Assembly: GCF_001639105.2 (NCBI RefSeq)
Contig: NZ_CP028904.1
Coordinates: 218,672-252,414, forward strand
Reading direction: 5' to 3'
Origin: Azospirillum humicireducens
GTDB taxonomy: Bacteria > Pseudomonadota > Alphaproteobacteria > Azospirillales > Azospirillaceae
DNA length: 33,743 nt
The translations under genes and the position numbers were made by a program. Within the stretch, counting starts at the first letter, position 1; each line of letters opens with the position of its first letter. The notes beneath the pieces are model-generated. The model made no database searches. It saw nothing but the letters and a program-made list of their open reading frames with translations, and was not told the origin of the DNA. This document shows, piece after piece, positions 23,960 to 31,570 of this stretch.

Positions 23960-24093
23960 TCCTGGATCAGAGTTGAAGTCGTCGCTCTGAATGCGCGGTT
24001 GCCAGCCGGCCGGGCAGCGGGCGGTCGTAGAGCCCGGCTACGCCTTCCGAGTTGTAGCGTGCTACCGCGTCGCGCAGGGCTTGGCGGTTCATG
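23960..24093 (-). pseudogene. IS630-family transposase N-terminal (helix-turn-helix) fragment
   Basis: On the minus strand, MNRQALRDAVARYNSEGVAGLYDRPLPGRLA is the helix-turn-helix linker region of IS630 transposases. A stop and a frame change follow. In another frame, IQEEARTGQKDGP matches the family's FQDEARVGQ block around the first catalytic residue. It therefore looks like the upstream part of the same broken element as 23475-23922. Confidence 0.7.
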
Positions 24094-24425
24094 GCGACCC
24101 TCTCCACTGCCGCGATGAGCGTGTTCTTGGACGGCTTCTGCCGGAGCCTGGAGCGGGACGTTCAGACCGTGCTCGTGCTCGGCCAGGTGGGGTGGCACGG
24201 AGGTCGGGAGCTGGGTGCGCCGGACAACGTCACGCAGGTGCCGCTGCCGCCCTGCAGTCCTGAGTTGAAGCCTGTCGAGCGCGTCTGGGCTCTACCTGCG
24301 CGAGCGCGTCCTGTTCCACCGGCTTCTGGATGGCTACCTCGCCGTCGTCCAAGCCTGCTGTAACGCCTGGAACGCCCTCATCGCAATGCCGGAGCGCCTA
24401 CGCTCCCTCACCAGCTACCCGTGGC
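24094..24425 (+). pseudogene. Second IS630-family transposase remnant, opposite orientation, catalytic Asp lost and frameshifted
   Basis: The text LSTAAMSVFLDGFCRSLERDV, then VLGQVGWHGGRELGAPDNVTQVPLPPCSPELKPVERVW, is homologous to the fragment at 23475-23922. The family's DGAGWH motif reads GQVGWH, so the catalytic Asp is gone, and N is changed to K in SPELNPVERVW. A frameshift near 24290 moves the rest (LRERVLFHRLLDGYLAVVQACCNAWNAL) into another frame. It starts back to back with the N-terminal fragment of the other copy, suggesting recombination between two copies. Confidence 0.75.
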
Positions 24426-24976
24426 GGCGGAGCCCATCTCCATATCGGCTGAGCTGACGTTCCGCACTACGAACCGGATTTATATGATAGCGCCCCAAGC
24501 GCAGGGTGATCGGAGAGGGCGGCGGGGCGCCGCTCACTTTGTGCGGGTGAGCGTCCTGGGGGCTGGACGGGCACGGGGTTATCTGGCCGGGAAACCTCAT
24601 CGCATCCGGAGACACGCCGCTGTGAAGAAGGTTCTCATCCTGTTGGTGGCCACCATGACGATGTAGGCTTGCTGATGGGCCGAGATCGTCGTCTATGAGG
24701 GTGCGCCATTGAAACTGTGGAAGGATCGGGAAGCCGCCACGACCGCCGCACTGATCGCGGCACCGGCGCCCTGACCGTTGCCATCGGCGCCATGGTGCGG
24801 CACGCACCGGCCGAGACAGGCCTCTCCTTGTTCCGAGGCTCCTGCTCTGCCCGACGTCAACCATCGACCGACATCGGTCCTTGTGACCATCGCAGATTTT
24901 CGCATATGGCTCGCAGGAGCAAGAACCCAGGGAGATCGACCGTGGCTGGAACCATCCGCATCGTGCCGGCGCTGCG
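24426..24976. other. Unassigned stretch between IS remnants and parAB region
   Basis: Open frames exist on both strands, but none has family-like text, plausible codon pattern or a supported start. It is probably decayed mobile DNA. A short frame VKKVLILLVATMTM at 24619-24666 is only 14 residues and unsupported. Confidence 0.4.
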
Positions 24977-25195
24977 ATGCCAAACGACCGCTACACCCCA
25001 GCTCCGCTCGCGGGATCTTTGAATAGAGCGCCGGCCTGCGGCCGCTGCATTGGCGCGGATCACGCCATCTTCGAGTTGGAGGAGGCCGCCAACTACAGAG
25101 TGGGGCAGACGGCCTTTGTGCGCGTGAACGGCGTAGCCATGACGGGAACGGTCGACCGGGTCGATCACGGCGACGGCGCCGTGATCGTGGCCTAG
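24977..25195 (+). CDS. Small hypothetical protein
   Basis: 72-residue frame starting MPNDRYTPAPLAGSLNRAP. The C-terminal half, FELEEAANYRVGQTAFVRVNGVAMTGTVDRVDHGDGAVIVA, reads like a small beta-barrel. No clear ribosome site and no recognised family. Two Cys lie at CGRC. It lies upstream of the parB 3' end in opposite orientation. It may be a real orphan gene or chance; low confidence. Confidence 0.35.
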   Translation: MPNDRYTPAPLAGSLNRAPACGRCIGADHAIFELEEAANYRVGQTAFVRVNGVAMTGTVDRVDHGDGAVIVA

Positions 25196-25292
25196 AAGGG
25201 GGACGCCAGCACCAGGGGAAGGTGAAGCCGGTGCTGCGCTCAGTGGTCTATGGCTGTTTCAGCGGCGTTCGGATGGCCGCGTGATCGTCAAT

Positions 25293-25314
25293 AAAATTGA
25301 GAATTCTCAATTTT
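25293..25314. repeat. Perfect 22-bp AT-rich palindrome downstream of parB (candidate parS or bidirectional terminator)
   Basis: The arms AAAATTGAGAA and TTCTCAATTTT match perfectly around a central GAATTC. It lies 39 bases beyond the parB stop. As RNA it folds with T/A-rich flanks, so a terminator is possible; as DNA it is an ideal dimer site for ParB. No second copy of the full palindrome was noticed in the window. Confidence 0.65.
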
Positions 25315-25352
25315 TCTGGCGGGCGCGTCCGGTTCCGCGCCCGCCTGTCCGG

Positions 25353-26294
25353 TCAGCGCGATCCGGCAAGGATGACCTCGATCGCTTCGCGCATGTCCTC
25401 CAGCCGGCGCCGGTCTTCGTCGCTGAGTGGACGGGGTTCTGCGCGGAGTCCGGCCAACACCTCGTGGGCATGGTGGATGTGCCGGGCGTGGCGCTGCGGC
25501 AGCAGGCTGGGGATGGCGATCCGGTTGCGCCGCTCGCGCGGGGAAGCTGGCTCGTCGTCCGCCTCGCCCTTATCGGAAAGGTTGGCGGAGGTAGAGCGCG
25601 ACGCGCCGGTCATCTGTGCCTTGAGCGCATTCCAGAGCGCGCGCTGCCGGGCTTCGTCGCCGGCGCCGGCAATTTCGAAGAGACGGTATCGCGCAGGCTT
25701 GAGGGTGCGGGCCTCCGCCTTGATGTCTTCGGGGATGGTCAGAACGGAGACCATGCGCGAGAGTTCCGCCGGATCTTTCCGGATCATCATCGCTATCTTG
25801 TTGTAGCGCAGCCCGTGGCGCTCCTTCAGTCCGCGAATCGCCTCCGCCTCGTCGAAGATGTCCAAGTCGTCGCGGTGGAGGTTCTCGAACAGCGCGATCT
25901 CTTCAGCGCGGCCGCTGATCTCGGCGATCTTCTCCTCGCTGGCGCCGTCGAGGTTCGCCACCACCCGGCACGGGATGGTGCCATTACCGAGTTCACGCAT
26001 GGCCCGCAGGCGCCGCGACCCGTAGACGAGGCGGAAGCGCATCGGGTTGATCTGCAGGACGCCGATCGGCTGCTGCAGGCCGTACTCCGCAATGGACGCC
26101 TTCAGTATCTCGAAGGCCTCCTCGTCCATCACCGAGCGGGGCTGGTGCGGGTTGTCCTCAATGTTGCCGATGTCCGGGGTGATGATCGGGAAATCGGTGT
26201 CTGGCGCGGCGAAAAGGGCCGAAATGCTGCTGACCGCCGATCCGCCAGCGCCTTTGCCAAGACGGCTTTCCGCGCGGAGTGAGTTACGCGGCAT
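25353..26294 (-). CDS. parB: ParB-family partition protein
   Basis: 313 residues. The ParB N-terminal domain (about 35-140) includes FEILKASIAEYGLQQPIGVLQ, the nucleotide-binding motif GSRRLRAMRELG (usual GERR, here Ser for Glu) and FENLHRDDLDIFDEAEAIRGL. A helix-turn-helix domain follows (KERHGLRYNKIAMMIRKDPAELSRMVSVLTIP), then a charged C-terminal region. Start taken as ATG 26294, overlapping parA by 11 bases; the longer frame to 26432 is antisense-like text. ParB loads at parS centromere sites and works with ParA to segregate a replicon. The Ser replacement in the CTP-binding motif is unusual relative to the chromosomal type. Confidence 0.9.
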   Translation of the reverse strand: MPRNSLRAESRLGKGAGGSAVSSISALFAAPDTDFPIITPDIGNIEDNPHQPRSVMDEEAFEILKASIAEYGLQQPIGVLQINPMRFRLVYGSRRLRAMRELGNGTIPCRVVANLDGASEEKIAEISGRAEEIALFENLHRDDLDIFDEAEAIRGLKERHGLRYNKIAMMIRKDPAELSRMVSVLTIPEDIKAEARTLKPARYRLFEIAGAGDEARQRALWNALKAQMTGASRSTSANLSDKGEADDEPASPRERRNRIAIPSLLPQRHARHIHHAHEVLAGLRAEPRPLSDEDRRRLEDMREAIEVILAGSR

Positions 26295-27291
26295 TGATGA
26301 CCTCCAGGCGCTTCTTGCGTTCCGTGACAAGGGTGTCGACGAGGACGCGCAGGTTGGAGGCACCTGGCGCATCCGGCTCAGCCTCGAAGGCCGCGCGGCC
26401 GGCAAGCGCCGCCTCACCGTGCACGGTCGCACGCGGGATCGGCGGGAAGATCCGTAGATTATTGCCGAAGGTAGTGTGTAGGTGTTCCAGAACGACTTGG
26501 TGCTGGTGGAGGCGCACGTCGTGCATGGTTGGCAGGATGCCGAGGATCTGAAACTCCGAAACGAAACGCCGCTTGATCTTGGCGATCGAAGCCAGGAGTT
26601 TCTCCATGCCGAGCGAGGCTAGGTACTCGGTCTGCGTCGGTATGACAACGCCATGGCAGGCGAGCAGCGCATTGGTCGTCATCTGCCCCAAGTTGGGCGG
26701 GCAGTCGATGATGATGAAGTCGTAGTTGTCCTTAACTTCCACGATCTTCTCGCGCATCGCCAGCGGACCGCTGCTGTCGGAGATCAGGTCATTCTCAACA
26801 AAACTGAGGCCGAGGCATGAGGGCACGACTTCCAGGCCGGACGGGCGCACCGGCACGATGACTTCACGCAGGGTGACTTGATCGCGCAGCACATGCGGCA
26901 GCGATTTCTTTACCTCCTGCTCGTAGTCGGGAGTGTCGAGACCCAGGTTGGCCGTCGCGTGGGCCTGCGGGTCGGCGTCGATCACCAGCACCCGGTTGCC
27001 CTGGGCAGCCAGGACGCTCCCGAGGTTCACCGAGGTCGTCGTCTTGCCGACGCCGCCCTTGTTGTTGGTGCAGGCGACGACGTAAGCCGGGCCATGCTGT
27101 GCGTCCGGCCCTGCCTGTTCGCGGAGGAGAAAGCGCAGGACGGCTTCTGGGATCTTTTCTCGATTTCCTTCCCAGCGGCTAATCTTCGGGCCGTCGTAGC
27201 GCCGTCCCAAGCCCACGTTGAGCCATTGCGCGAACTCGGCTTGGAGCATTCCCTTCTGCTCCCGGAGTCGCTTGACGTCTTCACCCAGCAT
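26284..27291 (-). CDS. parA: ParA-family partition ATPase with N-terminal helix-turn-helix
   Basis: 335 residues. The N-terminal region (about 1-60; VKRLREQKGMLQAEFAQWLN, then ISRWEGNREKIPEAVLRFL) is an XRE-like helix-turn-helix. The ATPase domain follows, with deviant Walker A NNKGGVGKTTTSVNLG (about 76-91), VLVIDADPQAHAT and Walker B FIIIDCPPNLG. Plasmid and chromid ParAs with an N-terminal DNA-binding part usually repress their own operon. ATG 27291 was chosen because the HTH begins there and a purine-rich GGGGGCAGGGG lies ahead; the upstream 61 residues of open frame look non-coding and cover the repeats at 27334-27408. No replication initiator gene is visible next to it. Confidence 0.93.
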   Translation of the reverse strand: MLGEDVKRLREQKGMLQAEFAQWLNVGLGRRYDGPKISRWEGNREKIPEAVLRFLLREQAGPDAQHGPAYVVACTNNKGGVGKTTTSVNLGSVLAAQGNRVLVIDADPQAHATANLGLDTPDYEQEVKKSLPHVLRDQVTLREVIVPVRPSGLEVVPSCLGLSFVENDLISDSSGPLAMREKIVEVKDNYDFIIIDCPPNLGQMTTNALLACHGVVIPTQTEYLASLGMEKLLASIAKIKRRFVSEFQILGILPTMHDVRLHQHQVVLEHLHTTFGNNLRIFPPIPRATVHGEAALAGRAAFEAEPDAPGASNLRVLVDTLVTERKKRLEVINAA

Positions 27292-27333
27292 GCCCCTGCC
27301 CCCGTTTGTTGCCTTGGGCTGAGCGTTACCGTG

Positions 27334-27408
27334 TTGATGAGTATAGGTCAAGATTGATGGTAGCGCTCCCTTTGTATCAAGTTGCATCAAAGTCGCGCCT
27401 GCCATCAA
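27334..27408. promoter_or_regulatory. TTGATG repeats upstream of parA (candidate operator)
   Basis: TTGATG at 27334 and 27354, then its inverse TATCAA/CATCAA at 27375, 27385 and 27403. Steps of 20, 21, 10 and 18 bases are near multiples of a helical turn. The repeats begin about 40 bases upstream of the parA start. Candidate sites for the ParA N-terminal helix-turn-helix. Confidence 0.45.
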
Positions 27409-27559
27409 GGAAAGCGGCAAAGCGCGGCGTTCGTCAGTCGAGTGACACGGCCGCCGGACGTGGCTTTCGGGCATGCTTCCGATTCCCGATCACACGACGT
27501 TTTCCCGGCGCAGCGCCGACCTGGCAGTCGCGTCGGCGCTGGCCAGGGCGGATGGGTCG

Positions 27560-27822
27560 GTGACCGCCCACAGTTCTGACGCGGAAGTGATCATCCCGCC
27601 CCGCGCGCTCCCACACAGCGTGGTCGGCACTGCTGGCAGCGGGTGGTCCAATACGGACTGCGGTTCTTGGGCGAGGTGGCGATGTTGAGGCACAAGCCGC
27701 TGATCGGCCGGAGCCTCCGCGCCCGGACTCTGCCGACCCAGAATGTGGAGGACGCCGTCGGCTGCAAGATCATGAACATCATGACCAGCTTGGGAATGCC
27801 AGTCTCCCGCAAGGTCGCCTGA
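27560..27822 (+). pseudogene. IS5-family transposase C-terminal remnant, frameshifted
   Basis: One frame reads SDAEVIIPPRALPHSVVG, matching the IS5-type xxVIIPPR block. After a frameshift near 27640 another frame continues GEVAMLRHKPLIGRSLRARTLPTQNVEDAVGCKIMNIMTSLGMP, matching the C-terminal E-containing region (ExxxxRYKxxIGxxLxAR). It ends at a stop at 27822. The N-terminal two thirds are absent. Confidence 0.7.
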
Positions 27823-28410
27823 TCACCGAACGGACAGGGCCAATTCTGTCAGCACGCCAAGTTGCGCACCAAAGTCGTGAGACAGCGCTTCCGCTCGCCG
27901 GTATGAGATGCTGGCGCTGCGCGTCCTCAGTTCGTCATCGCCTACGTAAGCCGCCGTCGACTTCACGATGCCGAGCGGCCACCGTTCCCGTGACAACGCT
28001 TGAGCGTCTTCCGTCATTTTAAACGTAAAGCGGATGATCAAAGACGCAAATAGTCCATGTGGATGATGTTGAGCCGGTGCCGAGTATCATTCTGCCCTGA
28101 GCCTCGGTTTTGCTCCTGGGAGAAGGTCGAGTGCAAATTGCTCGCTCGGCGCTGTTGCTGTTCATTGCGGGGATATTCTCCATGTCGACGATCCAGACGA
28201 TCAACGAAAATTGATCAAAACTGGCGTAAGGAGATCGAGTGCGCTTATATAATTTCGCACACACTGAATATTCACAATTTTCGAATGCCGTAATCAGTGG
28301 CATGTATTCAAGCGGGTGTCTGATGGCTCTGCGAGAGGTCGGATCTGATCCTGGCGGATAATCTATTTGTGGGGGGCGCGCCTGATTTTTCCGATCTGGC
28401 ATAGGGGCGG
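27823..28410. other. Unassigned stretch, AT-richer in its second half
   Basis: No gene supported. Short open frames on the minus strand (72 and 127 codons) have no family-like text. The segment 28100-28330 is visibly richer in A and T than neighbouring DNA (for example TTATATAATTTC) and contains an inverted repeat GATCAACGAAAATTGATC at about 28198-28215. It may be foreign DNA, decayed mobile DNA or a site for a replication or partition protein. Confidence 0.4.
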
Positions 28411-28411
28411 T

Positions 28412-28455
28412 TCAAAAAGGATTGGCCCCTCCCGGTGGGGAAGGGGCCTTTTCCT
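28412..28455 (-). terminator. Terminator of the efflux operon (possibly bidirectional)
   Basis: The inverted repeat GGCCCCT...AGGGGCC (28424-28448) has flanking AAAAAGG on the left and TTTTCCTTT on the right, so either strand gives a hairpin followed by a T-rich stretch. It lies about 30 bases beyond the stop of the RND gene. Confidence 0.75.
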
Positions 28456-28482
28456 TTCATCCAAATGCGGACCGATGGCGCA

Positions 28483-31400
28483 TCAGGTCATGCTGCGCAG
28501 TTCCTCAGCCCGGTTGGAGCGCGAGGCGGCGTAGTGGTCCTTGGCCAGCAGGGTGTAGACCGCCGGCAGAACGAACAGCGTGAACAGCGTGCCGATCAGC
28601 ATGCCGGCCACGATGACCAGACCGATGGAGAAGCGGCTGGCGGCCCCGGCCCCCGCGGCGGTCAGCAGCGGCAGCAGGCCGACCACCATCGCCGCGGTGG
28701 TCATCAGAATCGGGCGCAGGCGGACGCGGGCCGCGTGCTCGATCGCGGTGCGGCGGTCCACGCCCTCGTTCAGCTGCATCTCGCGGGCGAACTCCACCAG
28801 CAGGATGCCGTGCTTGGAGATCAGGCCGATCAGCGTCACCAGACCCACCTGGGTGTAGATGTTCATGGTGGCGAGGCCGAAGAACAGCGGCAGCAGCGCG
28901 CCGCAGATCGACATCGGCACCGACACCAGGATCACCAGCGGGTCGCGCAGCGATTCGAACTGCGCCGCCAACACCAGATAGATGACGACCAATGCGAAGG
29001 CGAAAGTGACCATCAACTGGTTGCCTTCCGTCACGAACTGGCGTGATTCCGACAGGTAGGCGTGGTTGAAGCCGGCCGGCAGGTGGATGCGCGCCTGCTC
29101 CTCCAGGAAGTCGACGACCTGGCCCATGGAAACGCCCGGCATCGGCACGGCGGAGAAGGTGGCCGACGGCAGCTGGTTGTACTTGTTCAGCGCGTTGGGC
29201 TCCACCGCCGTCTCCACCGACACCACGGTCGACAGCGGAATCTGGGCGCCCGACCCGGAGGTGACATAGTAGTTGGTCAGCGATTCCGGCGTCAGGCGGT
29301 CGGCCCGCGGCACCTGCGGGATGACCTCGTAGGAGCGGCCGTTCAGGTTGAAGCGATTGACGTAGTTGCCGCCGACCAGCACCGACAGAGTGCTCGACAC
29401 CGACTGCATGGTCAGGCCGAGGTCGGCCGCCTTGGCACGGTCGATCTTCAGCCGGACGACCGGGCTGTCATATTGCAGGTCGCTGTCGGTGATGATGAAC
29501 ATGCCGCTCTTGGCGGCGGCGTCCTTGATCCGCTCGATGGCGTCGTAGATGGTCCGGTAATCGCCGGGGCTGGAGATCACCATCTGCACCGGCAGACCGC
29601 CGGTGGAACCGGGCAGGGCAGGGGGCGACACCAGGAACACGTTGATGCCCGTCACCTTGCTCAGCTCCGCCTGGGCCAGCGGCTGCAGTTCCTTGGCCGA
29701 CCGCTTGCGCTCGTCCCACGGCTTCAGGATCATGCCGGCGAAGCCCTGATTGAGGGTGGGCACACCGGTCAGCACGAAGCGGGTGTCGGTCTCGGGGAAG
29801 CTGGCGAAGGTCTCGTCGATCTGTTTGCCGAAGCTGTCGATATAGTCGAGGTTGGCGTATTGCGGCGCCTTGGAGATGCCGAACAGGATGCCCTGATCCT
29901 CTTCCGGCGCCAGTTCCGCCATGGTGTTGGCGAACAGGTAGCCGACGCTGGCCAGGATGCCGACGGCGAACAGCAGCGTGGCCGCCCGGTAGTCCAGCGT
30001 GCCGTGCAGCCGGCGTTCGTACCAGTCCGCCAGCTTTTCGAACTGGCGGTCGAGGAAGGCCGCGAAACCGCCCTGGTTTCCGCCTTCCTTGAGGATGACC
30101 GAGCACATCATCGGCGACAGCGTCAGTGCCACGATGCCCGATACGATCACCGACGCGGCGAGCGTGAAGGCGAACTCGCGGAACAGGGCGCCGGTCAGGC
30201 CGCCCAGCAGGCCGATGGGCGCATAGACCGCCGCCAGCGTGATGGTCATCGAGATGACCGGCCCGATGATTTCGCGGGCGCCGATGAGCGAGGCGGCGAC
30301 CGCCGATTTTCCGTGCTCGATGTGCCGGTGGATGTTCTCCACGACGACGATGGCGTCGTCCACCACGAGGCCGATGGCGAGCACCATCGCCAGCAGCGTC
30401 AGCAGGTTCAGCGAGAAGCCCAGCGCCAGCATGAAGGTGGCGGCGCCGACGATGGAGAGTGGGATGGTGACGATCGGGATCAGCACCGACCGGAAGGACC
30501 CGAGGAAGAGGAAGATGACGACGATGACGATGGCGACCGCCTCGACCAGCGTCTTCACCACCTCGTCGATGGAGGCCTGGATGAAGCGGGTGCTGTCATA
30601 GACGATCTCCATCTTCATGCCCGGCGGCAGGTTGCGCCGCAGGTCCGGCTCCATCTTGCGGATGTCGGCGACGATGTTCAGCGGGTTGCCGGTCGGGGTG
30701 CTGTCGACACCGATGAAGATCGCCTGCTGCCCGTTCATCGCCACGCTGGCGTCGAAGCTCTTGGAGCTGAGTTCGACGGTGGCGATGTCGCGCATGCGCA
30801 CCAGCGCCCCGTCCTTCGCCTTCACCACCATGTCGCGGAACTGCTCGACGTCGGTCAGCCCGGTGTTGGCGGTGATGTTGGAGATGACGAAGACGCCCTT
30901 GGTCTGGCCGGGCGCCGACTGGTAGTTGTTGGCGGTGATCGCCGCCGAGACGTCGGCTGGCGAGATGTTGCGCGCCGCCATCTTGACCGGGTCCAGCCAG
31001 AGGCGCATGGCGAAGGTCTGGCCGCCCAGGATCTGGGCGCGCGCCACGCCTTCAACCGTGGACAGCACCGGCTGGACCACGCGGGTCAGATAGTCGGAGA
31101 TCGCCGCCCCCGACAGGTCAGGGCTGGAGAAGCCCATATAGAGGATGGAGGTCGTCTCGCCGGTCGACTTCAGGATGATCGGGTCGTTGGCCTCGCGCGG
31201 GAGCTGGTATTTGACCTGGTTGACCTTCGCCATGACGTCGGTCATCGCGACGTTGGGATCGAAGTTCAGCCGGACATAAGCAGTAACGACGCTCTGCCCC
31301 TGGGTGGAGGAGGAGGTCAGGTAATCGAGCCCCTCCGCCGTCGCCACCGCCTGTTCGATCGGCGTGGCGATGAAGCCCTGCATCAGTTCGGGCGAGGCGC

Positions 31401-31560
31401 CGGGATAGCTGGTGGTCACGGTGATGACCGTGTTCTGCAACTGAGGATACTGCCGGATCGGCAGTTCCAGCATCGCACGGGCCCCGACCAGCAGGATCAG
31501 CAGGCTGACCACGACTGACAGGATGGGCCGGCGGATGAAGATGTCGGTGAAATTGCCCAT
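28483..31560 (-). CDS. RND multidrug efflux pump, inner-membrane subunit (HAE1 family)
   Basis: 1025 residues, full length for the AcrB/MexF/MdtC class. The N-terminal text MGNFTDIFIRRPILSVVVSLLILLVG is typical TM1. The TM4 motif GLVVDDAIVVVENIHRHIE has the paired Asp of the proton relay, and the TM10 motif SKHGILLVEFAREMQ the conserved Lys. Porter-domain text (VNQVKYQLPREANDPIILKSTGET) resembles MexF/MdtC-like pumps. Third gene of the tetR-MFP-RND operon; it starts ten bases after the adaptor gene ends. No outer-membrane factor gene follows, so the pump must borrow a TolC-like channel encoded elsewhere. It is not a close duplicate of the RND gene at the left edge. Confidence 0.96.
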   Translation of the reverse strand: MGNFTDIFIRRPILSVVVSLLILLVGARAMLELPIRQYPQLQNTVITVTTSYPGASPELMQGFIATPIEQAVATAEGLDYLTSSSTQGQSVVTAYVRLNFDPNVAMTDVMAKVNQVKYQLPREANDPIILKSTGETTSILYMGFSSPDLSGAAISDYLTRVVQPVLSTVEGVARAQILGGQTFAMRLWLDPVKMAARNISPADVSAAITANNYQSAPGQTKGVFVISNITANTGLTDVEQFRDMVVKAKDGALVRMRDIATVELSSKSFDASVAMNGQQAIFIGVDSTPTGNPLNIVADIRKMEPDLRRNLPPGMKMEIVYDSTRFIQASIDEVVKTLVEAVAIVIVVIFLFLGSFRSVLIPIVTIPLSIVGAATFMLALGFSLNLLTLLAMVLAIGLVVDDAIVVVENIHRHIEHGKSAVAASLIGAREIIGPVISMTITLAAVYAPIGLLGGLTGALFREFAFTLAASVIVSGIVALTLSPMMCSVILKEGGNQGGFAAFLDRQFEKLADWYERRLHGTLDYRAATLLFAVGILASVGYLFANTMAELAPEEDQGILFGISKAPQYANLDYIDSFGKQIDETFASFPETDTRFVLTGVPTLNQGFAGMILKPWDERKRSAKELQPLAQAELSKVTGINVFLVSPPALPGSTGGLPVQMVISSPGDYRTIYDAIERIKDAAAKSGMFIITDSDLQYDSPVVRLKIDRAKAADLGLTMQSVSSTLSVLVGGNYVNRFNLNGRSYEVIPQVPRADRLTPESLTNYYVTSGSGAQIPLSTVVSVETAVEPNALNKYNQLPSATFSAVPMPGVSMGQVVDFLEEQARIHLPAGFNHAYLSESRQFVTEGNQLMVTFAFALVVIYLVLAAQFESLRDPLVILVSVPMSICGALLPLFFGLATMNIYTQVGLVTLIGLISKHGILLVEFAREMQLNEGVDRRTAIEHAARVRLRPILMTTAAMVVGLLPLLTAAGAGAASRFSIGLVIVAGMLIGTLFTLFVLPAVYTLLAKDHYAASRSNRAEELRSMT

Positions 31561-31570
31561 GGCATCGGCC

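Noticed and set aside
24415..24864. 149-codon minus-strand frame next to the IS630 remnant
   Set aside because: No recognisable domain, no ribosome site, and it lies in decayed mobile DNA.
25281..26282. 333-codon plus-strand frame opposite parB
   Set aside because: ParB motifs are on the minus strand; the plus-strand text is not protein-like.
28019..28402. 127-codon minus-strand frame
   Set aside because: Odd composition, no start signal and no family-like text; kept only as unassigned DNA.
29062..31518. 818-codon plus-strand frame under the RND pump
   Set aside because: His/Asp/Gln-rich shadow of the pump gene; no independent support.
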